From NCBI GenBank assembly GCA_008638415.1, contig VWVT01000009.1, positions 124,001 through 188,000 on the forward strand: a stretch of DNA of 64,000 nucleotides, read 5' to 3'. The notes under the pieces were generated by a model. It had not been told where the DNA came from, made no database searches, and saw only the letters and a list, made by a program, of their open reading frames with translations. Below, piece by piece: positions 57,898 to 64,000 of this stretch; the stretch's first letter is position 1; every line of letters begins with the position of its first letter. The translations under genes and the position numbers were made by a program. Origin of the DNA: Nocardiopsis sinuspersici (lineage in GTDB: Bacteria; Actinomycetota; Actinomycetes; Streptosporangiales; Streptosporangiaceae).

Positions 57898-59644
57898 ACA
57901 CACCGCCACGCCTGAGCACACCGTCACGCGCCGGCTGAAGAGCGCCGTGCGCGCCCGCTCCCTCGCCGAGGAGGGGGTCGCCCTGAGCATGGGGGCGACC
58001 GCCGTCGTGGTGCGGGGCGCCCGGGCCGACACCGTGTGGCGCGCCCTGGAGCCCGCGCTGCGCGCCGGGTTCACCCGGCGGGCCCTGACCGAGCGGTTCC
58101 CGGCCGGGGGCAGGCCGTTCCTGGAGGGCGTCCTGGACCAACTGGAGGAGCACGGGTTCCTGCGGGAGGCGGAGGAGGAGCACGGGCTGTCGGAGTCCGA
58201 GCTGGCCGCCTACCCGCACGTGGAGTCGCTGACCGCGCGGCCGTACGCGGCGCTGCGCGCGCTCGCGGAGAGCACCGTCCGGATCCGGTCGTCCTGTCCG
58301 CTGCTCGAAGCGGAGGTGCGCCGTGCCCTGGGGCGCGCCGGTTTCCGCGAGGTACACGCCGACACCGGGCCCGGCACCGGCGCGCTGCTGACCACCAGGC
58401 TCTCCGTGCCCGGGCGGGAGGAGGCGCTGCACCTGGTCGACACCGAACGCGGGGTGTGGGTCTCGGGCCCGCGCAACACGTCCGGCGGCCCCGAGCTGGT
58501 GGACCGTGTGCGGGCCTGGTTCGGGGGGCACGGCGCTCTCGGGGCCCCCGAGGCGAGTGGTGCCGCCGAGACCTCCGAGGGCTCTGGGGGCTCTGGGGTT
58601 TCCGGGGTCCCTGGGGCGTCCGGGAACGAGGAGAGCCCCGGGCTGGCGATCACACGTTCCCTGGTGGCCGCCCAACTGGCGCTGGCCCTGGTCGCGCAGG
58701 TGGCCCGGAGCGTGGACGCGGCGGAGCCCCCGGGCGATCCGGAGTTCATGGTGACCACGGACGAGCTGGTCAGCGAGCCGCATCCGTTCGTCGCCCTGCC
58801 CGCCCTGGACCCGCGCGTCGAGGCACCCCTTCCCACGGGAGCCGTGCCCGCGGAGGAGGTGCCCGAACGACTGGACGCGGTGGCGCACCTGTGGGACCGG
58901 GTGTTCGGCCCGGTCGGCGAACCCCGGCCGGACGACCTGGAGCAGTTGCCCGTGGGACTGGCCCGGGTGGAGCGCTCTTCCCTCCTCGGCGCGGGTACCA
59001 CCACCGCGTCGGCCCGACTGGACGCGCTGACCACCGCGCTGCACGCCGTCGCCCGGCCGGAGGGATCCGGCCGCGGAACGGGAGACGGTGGTCGTGCCCG
59101 GGCCGGTGATCCCGGGTTCGGGCTGGGGCTGACCCCGTCGGCGGCGGTGGGCGAGGCCGTCGGAGACCTGGTGGTGCGCGTCCGCGACCGCTGGAAGGAC
59201 GTGGACCGGCCGGAACCGATGTCGGCGTCCGCCCGCAGGCTGTGGGCCGCGCTGACACTGCGTTTCGGGGTCGGGGCGCGGCTGCTCTGCCAGGAGCTGG
59301 ACGGCACCGCCCTGTGCCGGGTCACCGTTCTCGGCCCCGGCGAGGAGCCCATGGGCGTCAGCGCCGCTCCCGACGTCGACGCCGCGACACGGGAGGCCCT
59401 GCTCCGCGCCGTCGCCCGCGTCCAGGCCGCGCGGGACGGGGCGGCCGGCGGTGCTTCCGGGGACACCGCGTCCGCCGGATCCGCGGAGGAGACCGTGGCC
59501 GTGACGGCGACGAGGACCGAGGCGGTGACCGCGTCCCTGGCGCGGTGGGCGCGCGAGACCGGCCTGGTTCGGGTGTACGCGCCCGGCGGGGCCGATGCCT
59601 GGGCGGAGCGCGGTGTGTACACGGCGGTGGCCTCATGGACCTGA
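57890..59644 (+). CDS. Ocin-ThiF-like cyclodehydratase partner (F protein, TbtF-like)
   Basis: 584 residues. The first 120 residues form a winged-helix RiPP-recognition-like module (VTRRLKSAVRARSLAEEGVA, VLDQLEEHGFLREAEEEHGL); the middle has the ThiF/E1-like parts (STVRIRSSCPLLEAEVRRAL and AITRSLVAAQLALALVAQVA). No catalytic ThiF motif is expected. F proteins bind the leader and present the core to the YcaO enzyme. Two Ser/Gly/Ala-rich inserts (about 220-245 and 390-410) look disordered. It begins inside the stop of the previous gene and ends inside the start of the YcaO gene. Confidence 0.85.
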   Translation: MPEHTATPEHTVTRRLKSAVRARSLAEEGVALSMGATAVVVRGARADTVWRALEPALRAGFTRRALTERFPAGGRPFLEGVLDQLEEHGFLREAEEEHGLSESELAAYPHVESLTARPYAALRALAESTVRIRSSCPLLEAEVRRALGRAGFREVHADTGPGTGALLTTRLSVPGREEALHLVDTERGVWVSGPRNTSGGPELVDRVRAWFGGHGALGAPEASGAAETSEGSGGSGVSGVPGASGNEESPGLAITRSLVAAQLALALVAQVARSVDAAEPPGDPEFMVTTDELVSEPHPFVALPALDPRVEAPLPTGAVPAEEVPERLDAVAHLWDRVFGPVGEPRPDDLEQLPVGLARVERSSLLGAGTTTASARLDALTTALHAVARPEGSGRGTGDGGRARAGDPGFGLGLTPSAAVGEAVGDLVVRVRDRWKDVDRPEPMSASARRLWAALTLRFGVGARLLCQELDGTALCRVTVLGPGEEPMGVSAAPDVDAATREALLRAVARVQAARDGAAGGASGDTASAGSAEETVAVTATRTEAVTASLARWARETGLVRVYAPGGADAWAERGVYTAVASWT

Positions 59645-61593
59645 CCACACGGAACCAGGGGAACCAACGGGTCTCACCTGAGGGGCGAGACCAGCGAGAC
59701 CCGCAGGACCGGCAGGGTCAGCAGGACCACCGGGACCAGCGGACCGCGCATGAGGAGCGGGACCAACGGGACCAGAGGTCCGCACGTGAAAAGCGAGGCC
59801 AGCGGGACGGGCGCGTCCGTGCCCGGGTCCCGTCCCCCGTGGGGGCGACGCTGGCCGAGCCCCGCACCCTCCGTACGGGCGGGGGCCTGCTGCACGTGGC
59901 GATGAGCGGCGCGCTCGCGGTCGTCGGACCGTGGACCCCCGACGCGTCCACGGGCTGTGCGCGGTGCGCCGGGCTCTGGCGCCGGGACGTGGAGGGCGAC
60001 ACCGCCCCCGACCGGCCCGTCCCCGAGCTCTTCCCCCTGTGGGCGGACGCCTTCGCCGGCCTGGCCGAAACCGCCGCACACGGCCCCGAGGACCTGCGGC
60101 TGGCGCTGGTCGCCCTGGACTGCCGCACCGGCGAGGTCACCCGGCACCGTCTCGTCCCGCACCCGGGCTGTTCGCACTGCTTTCCCGGGGGCGCCGGACT
60201 CGCCGTCCCCGGCGGCCTGGACCTGCGGACCCCGAGGCCGGTCGCCGGCGACGCCCTGCGCACACGCTCCATGGACCGCGCCGGCCTGCGGGCGCGGCTC
60301 CTGGACTTTCGCTTCGGACCCGCCGCCCACGTCTACCGGGACGAGGAGTCACCGCTGTCCCTCATGACCTGCGAGACCGTCGCCCCCGGCCACACCAGGC
60401 GCGAGGGCGGCTACGGGCGCTCCACCCGGTTCTCCGACAGCGAGGTCCCCGCCTTCCTCGAAGGCGTCGAACGCGTCACCGGCGGCCACCGGCACACCGG
60501 CGCGGCCACGGTCTTCGGCAGCTACGCCGAACTCGCCGACGACGCCCTCGACCCCGAACGGCTCGGCCTGCACGAACCCGAGTGGTACGGGCACCCGGTC
60601 TTCGACCTGGTCCCCTACTCCCCCGACGTCCCCACCTCCTGGGTCTGGGGCTGGTCCACCCTGGAGCGCCGCCGGATCCTGGTGCCCGAGCATGTCGCGT
60701 ACTGGCACGCGGGTACCGAGGGCACCCGCTTCCTGTACGAGTCCTCCAACGGCTGCGCGGTCGGCGGGACCCTGGAGGAGGCCGTCCTCTACGGACTGTT
60801 CGAGGTGGTGGAGCGCGACGCGTTCCTGCTCGCCTGGTACTCGCGCACACGGCTGCGCGAGATCGAGGCGGACCCCGGCCTCGCCCACCTGACCGACCTG
60901 CTGGACGAGCGCGGCCTGCACCTGCGGCTGCTCGACCTCACCTCCGACCTGGGGATCCCCACGGCGCTGGCGGTGGTCACCGCCCCGGAGGAGGCGGTGC
61001 GCTCGGGGCTGGCACCGGCGCTGAGCCTGGCCACCGGCACCCACCTCGACCCCCGGCGCGCGGTCATGGCGGCGGTGGAGGAGACCGCCACCAACGCGCT
61101 CATGTACCCCAAGTGGGTGCGGATGCGCGCGTCGGTCGACGTGGAGCGCTGCCGCCCCATGCTGGAGGACTTCACCCTGGTCAGGACACTGGAGGACCAC
61201 ACCGGAATGCACGGGCTGTGGGAGTCGCGCCGGCACTGGGAGTTCCTGGGGGCCCCGACCGCCACCGTCCCGATGGAGGGGTTCGCCGCGGGCCGCCCCT
61301 CCTCCTTCGCCGGGGCCGACCTCACCGCCCTGCTCCGCGAACGCCTCGACGCCGTGCACGCGCTCGGGCTGGACGTGGTCGTGGTGGACCAGAGCAGCGC
61401 CCCGTACACGGACGCCGCCGGGGTCCGCTCGGTGAAGGTGATCGTCCCCGGAGCCCTGCCGATGACCTTCGGCCACACCCACCGCCGTACCCGCTCCCTG
61501 GAGCGGCTGACCCGCGCTTCCACGCTGTTCGAGGGAGGAGTCCCATGGGAACGACACGGCCAGGTCCACCCGGTACCGCACCCCTTCCCGTGA
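59635..61593 (+). CDS. YcaO cyclodehydratase (D protein, TbtG-like)
   Basis: 652 residues. Residues 5-62 are an Arg/Gln/Asp repeat (RDQRDPQDRQ-like). Two CxxC pairs, Cys108-Cys111 (TGCARC) and Cys179-Cys182 (HPGCSHC), match the tetrathiolate zinc motif of the E1-like cyclodehydratase domain, here joined to YcaO. The YcaO domain (about 230-652) has the ATP site SSNGCAVGGTLEEAVLYGLF plus EVVERDAF, and the protein ends HPVPHPFP, the proline-rich tail that marks azoline-forming YcaO enzymes. It converts Cys (and perhaps Ser/Thr) to azolines with ATP. The ATG at 59635 overlaps the F-protein stop. Confidence 0.93.
   Translation: MDLTTRNQGNQRVSPEGRDQRDPQDRQGQQDHRDQRTAHEERDQRDQRSAREKRGQRDGRVRARVPSPVGATLAEPRTLRTGGGLLHVAMSGALAVVGPWTPDASTGCARCAGLWRRDVEGDTAPDRPVPELFPLWADAFAGLAETAAHGPEDLRLALVALDCRTGEVTRHRLVPHPGCSHCFPGGAGLAVPGGLDLRTPRPVAGDALRTRSMDRAGLRARLLDFRFGPAAHVYRDEESPLSLMTCETVAPGHTRREGGYGRSTRFSDSEVPAFLEGVERVTGGHRHTGAATVFGSYAELADDALDPERLGLHEPEWYGHPVFDLVPYSPDVPTSWVWGWSTLERRRILVPEHVAYWHAGTEGTRFLYESSNGCAVGGTLEEAVLYGLFEVVERDAFLLAWYSRTRLREIEADPGLAHLTDLLDERGLHLRLLDLTSDLGIPTALAVVTAPEEAVRSGLAPALSLATGTHLDPRRAVMAAVEETATNALMYPKWVRMRASVDVERCRPMLEDFTLVRTLEDHTGMHGLWESRRHWEFLGAPTATVPMEGFAAGRPSSFAGADLTALLRERLDAVHALGLDVVVVDQSSAPYTDAAGVRSVKVIVPGALPMTFGHTHRRTRSLERLTRASTLFEGGVPWERHGQVHPVPHPFP
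59680..59815 (+). repeat. Degenerate short tandem repeat in the YcaO 5' end
   Basis: Imperfect repeats of the form GACCAGCGGGACC encode the RDQRD-type N-terminal segment of the YcaO protein. Likely expanded by slippage and not conserved. Confidence 0.6.
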
Positions 61594-63107
61594 CCGGTCC
61601 CCGCCCTCCCGCGACCGACTCCCGGGCCCGGGTCCTGGCCGGGTTCCACGGCCAGTCGCACGACAAGGACGTCTCCCCGGTGGAGACCCTGTTCTTCGGG
61701 CCGGACCTGTCCAACGGCCTGGCCCGGCCCGTACCCGGGCAGGCCCGCCCGAGTCTGCCCGCCCTGGGCCCGCTGCGGGACACGAACGCCTCCGGGCCCC
61801 CGCTCGGCGGCCCCTGGTCCCGCGCGCAGCGGCTGCTCGCCGCGTGCGTGGAGGCGGTGCGGGTGCGCCGGATCTCGGCGGCCGACCGCTACCCGGTGCA
61901 CCGCGCCTACCCGTCCCCGCGCGGGCTCTTCGGCGCCGACCTGTTCGTGGTCTCCGGCGGTCCCGTACCCCGGTGCCTGCGCGTGGACCCGCAGTCGCAC
62001 GCGCTCCAGCCCCTGGACGGCCTGCCCGCGCCGAGGGAGCCGGAGGACCTCGCCGACGCACGCCTGGTCGTGGCGGTGGACCACCGCCGCTACCCGCCCG
62101 AGTACGGGCGGCTGCGCCCCTCGCTCGCCCTGCTGGAGGGCGGACACCTGCTGGCGACGCTCGGTCTGGCCCTGGAACGCGCCGGTCTGCGTCCCCGCAC
62201 GCACTTCGGTCCCACCGACACCCCGGTGCCCAGCGGTTTCTCGCCCTGCGGCGCCATCACCCTGGAGCCGGACGGGACCTCCGACGCGGACGGGGCAGGC
62301 GAGGCTCCCGAGGCGGGCAGCGCTCCGGAAACAGAAGGGACCACAGAAGCAGGCGGCACTCCGGAAACGGAAGGGACCACTAAGGCAGGCGGCACTCCCA
62401 AGGTGAGCGGCGCTCCGGAAACGGAAGGGGCCACGGAGCCGGACGGGTTCCCCGAGGCTGACGGGACCCCTACGGACACCGCGCCGACGGTGTCGGCCGA
62501 GGCGCTGTCCCGGGTGGCAGCCGCCTCCGCGCCGACGGGCACCGCGCTGCGCCGCTGGCTCGACGACCGCACCAGCGGGGTGTCCACCGCCAACCTGGTC
62601 ACCAGCTCCCACGTCGGCCCCGGCGGGGGCGAGGGCGTCAGCACCGCCCTCGCGGCCGCCCTCGGCGCCGCCGGGGAGGCCCTCCCCGTACCCGGCGCGC
62701 TCCGCCTGTACCGGAAGGTCCTCGTGGCGGACCGGGTGGACGACCGCGCCGCTTGCGAACTCGTGCCCGACGGCACCGAACTCCCCTCCCGGCCCGTGGC
62801 GCGCACCGGGGAGACCAACTTCTCCTCCTCCCTCGGCTACACGCTCGCCGTGGACTTCCGCCCGTGGGCGCGTGCCCACGGCGACCACGCCCAGACCGTC
62901 CTGCACACCCTCCTCGGCTGGACCGCGCAGTGGGGCTGCCTCGGCGCCGCCGCCACCGGGCTGTGCGCCCGGCCCATGCGCAACTACCAGGAGGCCGACT
63001 GGGCGGCCGTGCTCGGGCTCGGCCCCGACCAGACCCCCGCCTACCAGTTGTGGGTGCGCGCCGAACGCGGCTCCTACATGGACCTTCCAGTCGACGCCTC
63101 CCCCTGA
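61545..63107 (+). CDS. FMN-dependent azoline dehydrogenase (TbtE/SagB-like)
   Basis: 520 residues. Two nitroreductase-like halves: the first contains VRVRRISAADRYPVHRAYPS and GLFGADLFVVSGG, the second GETNFSSSLGYTLAVDF and LGWTAQWGCLGAAATGL. They are joined by a repetitive linker (about 240-312). This is the SagB/McbC oxidoreductase type that oxidises thiazolines to thiazoles with FMN. GGAGG lies 6 bases before the ATG at 61545, so the gene overlaps the YcaO gene by 49 bases in another frame. Confidence 0.9.
   Translation: MGTTRPGPPGTAPLPVTGPRPPATDSRARVLAGFHGQSHDKDVSPVETLFFGPDLSNGLARPVPGQARPSLPALGPLRDTNASGPPLGGPWSRAQRLLAACVEAVRVRRISAADRYPVHRAYPSPRGLFGADLFVVSGGPVPRCLRVDPQSHALQPLDGLPAPREPEDLADARLVVAVDHRRYPPEYGRLRPSLALLEGGHLLATLGLALERAGLRPRTHFGPTDTPVPSGFSPCGAITLEPDGTSDADGAGEAPEAGSAPETEGTTEAGGTPETEGTTKAGGTPKVSGAPETEGATEPDGFPEADGTPTDTAPTVSAEALSRVAAASAPTGTALRRWLDDRTSGVSTANLVTSSHVGPGGGEGVSTALAAALGAAGEALPVPGALRLYRKVLVADRVDDRAACELVPDGTELPSRPVARTGETNFSSSLGYTLAVDFRPWARAHGDHAQTVLHTLLGWTAQWGCLGAAATGLCARPMRNYQEADWAAVLGLGPDQTPAYQLWVRAERGSYMDLPVDASP
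62270..62480 (+). repeat. Tandem repeat encoding the dehydrogenase linker
   Basis: Roughly eight imperfect 24-30-base units encode blocks such as APETEGTTEAGGTPETEGTT. Units read GCxCCGGAAACxGAAGGGxCC with A-rich character unlike the flanking gene, so it is probably a slippage-prone linker. Confidence 0.65.
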
Positions 63108-63170
63108 CCCCGTCCGCCCGGCCCCCGTGTCCGGGCGGGAGACCCCCGAAGCCAAGGAAGAGCAGCCACC

Positions 63171-64000
63171 GTGACCCGTACCTGGTCGGCCGTGTACGTC
63201 CACCTCCACCGCGAGCGCGAGCACCTCGACGCCTTCCTGCTGGACCACCTGGCCCCGCGCGCGGAGGAACTGGTGGCGCGGGGCCGCGCCAAGGCGTGGT
63301 TCTTCCTGCGGTACTGGGACGGCGGCCCCCACCTGCGGGTGCGCTTCCTCGACGCGGACGCCGACGCCGTCGACGCGTTCTCCGAGCACATGCGCGCCGC
63401 CGCGGCGGAGACCGCCGACGACGCGGTCGCCCTGGACAGCGCGGCCTACTACGCGAACCTGCCGCAGGCCGACCCCGGCCGCTGGCACGGTGACGGCGAC
63501 GTGGTCGGGGCCGTCTACGAGCCCGAGACCGGGCGCTACGGCGGCCCGGAGGCGCTGGAGGTGTGCGAGGACTTCTTCTGCGTCAGCTCCGCCATCGCAC
63601 TCGCCGTCCTGCGCTCCGCGCCACAGCCGCACCAGCGCCAGGCGGTGGCCGCCGACCTGGCGTCGCTGGCCTTCTCCGTGCTCGGGTTCTCGGACGTGGA
63701 GGCGGTCCGCCAGGCCCGCGGCTACCACGCCGCCTGGGACTACTCCGCCGAGGTCGCCCGGGGAGACGGCCGTGCCCGCGAGGAGGCCGAGCACCTGTTC
63801 CACTCCTCGCCCTCACGCTGGCTCCAGCGCCGCACGCAACTGGAGCGCCTGGTCTCCGCCGACGGCTCCTCCACCCACCACCTGTGGCACCGTGCGCTCG
63901 GCGAGACCGTGGCGAAGCTGCGCCGTCTGCACGCGGAGCAGCCGCTCACCAACGCCCTCACCCGCATCGTGTGGTCCCTGCTGCACATGCACCACAACCG
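63171..64000 (+). CDS. LanB-C thiopeptide-type bacteriocin protein (TbtC-like), 3' end cut by window
   Basis: Open from a GTG at 63171 to the right edge, 276 codons without a stop. Motifs of the SpaB-C/thiopeptide-type biosynthesis domain are clear: WSAVYVHLHRE, AKAWFFLRYWDGGPHLRVRF, YEPETGRYGG and, just before the edge, WSLLHMHHNR, so only a short tail is missing. In thiopeptide pathways this protein eliminates glutamate from glutamylated Ser/Thr to give dehydro residues. GGAAGAG lies about 9 bases upstream. It is 63 bases after the dehydrogenase stop. The cluster very likely continues beyond the window. Confidence 0.9.
   Translation, partial: MTRTWSAVYVHLHREREHLDAFLLDHLAPRAEELVARGRAKAWFFLRYWDGGPHLRVRFLDADADAVDAFSEHMRAAAAETADDAVALDSAAYYANLPQADPGRWHGDGDVVGAVYEPETGRYGGPEALEVCEDFFCVSSAIALAVLRSAPQPHQRQAVAADLASLAFSVLGFSDVEAVRQARGYHAAWDYSAEVARGDGRAREEAEHLFHSSPSRWLQRRTQLERLVSADGSSTHHLWHRALGETVAKLRRLHAEQPLTNALTRIVWSLLHMHHN

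Noticed and set aside
60789-63803. 1004-residue antisense open frame
   Set aside because: Antisense to the YcaO, dehydrogenase and LanB-C genes, which have full family motifs.

Overview
The window is very GC-rich (about 70% or more by eye) with strong third-position G/C bias, many GTG/TTG starts and short TGA/ATG overlaps. It carries DivIVA-like, HspR, ECF-sigma and LuxR-type two-component genes. All of this points to a filamentous actinobacterium; a Nocardiopsis-like member of the Streptosporangiales is my best guess, which is inference because no rRNA or tRNA gene lies in the window.

Layout. 1-10.9 kb: housekeeping and accessory genes: a beta-propeller lipoprotein cut by the left edge, a YigZ-family protein, a COG2345 regulator, a DUF3291 protein, a Cu/Zn-SOD-like lipoprotein, a second-type YidC insertase with its DUF6412 partner, a PfkB kinase/D-aminoacylase operon divergent from a RidA gene, a methyltransferase, a TetR regulator and a GNAT acetyltransferase. 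11-19.5 kb: a DivIVA-domain coiled-coil protein, a gamma-class carbonic anhydrase, a TetR-ABC-ABC-histidine kinase operon, and a membrane-anchored esterase behind a tandem palindromic operator. 19.5-29.7 kb: a large Fe-S oxidoreductase, then the heat-shock block dnaK-grpE-dnaJ-hspR-clpB under two HspR (HAIR) boxes. 29.7-31.8 kb: a lower-GC islet with a ComF-like phosphoribosyltransferase and a DprA/SLOG protein behind a LexA-type SOS box, plus an orphan Phd-type antitoxin. 31.9-39.2 kb: an epimerase, an ABC-2 exporter, an ECF42-type sigma factor and its DGPF partner split apart by an unusual FHA-flavoprotein fusion. 39.5-47.6 kb: a YqiJ-flotillin-giant AAA ATPase operon. 47.7-51.4 kb: a CPBP protease/histidine kinase/response regulator operon and a SUFU-domain protein.

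51.4-64 kb (runs off the right edge): a thiopeptide-type RiPP gene cluster. Two almost identical 60-residue precursor genes sit in tandem, followed by an ABC exporter pair, a LanB glutamylation-type dehydratase, a LanB-C-like protein proposed as pyridine synthase, an Ocin-ThiF-like partner, a YcaO cyclodehydratase ending in a PxPxP-like tail, an azoline dehydrogenase, and a second LanB-C protein cut by the window end. This is the full enzyme set expected for a thiopeptide. The Ser spacing in the core (Ser41 to Ser52, followed by Cys53) resembles that of lactazole, which suggests a 32-membered macrocycle. This is the strongest candidate for a new system in the window.

Several regulatory sites (HAIR, LexA-type, ECF42-type, four TetR-like palindromes) and eight strong GC-rich hairpin terminators were read directly from the sequence.
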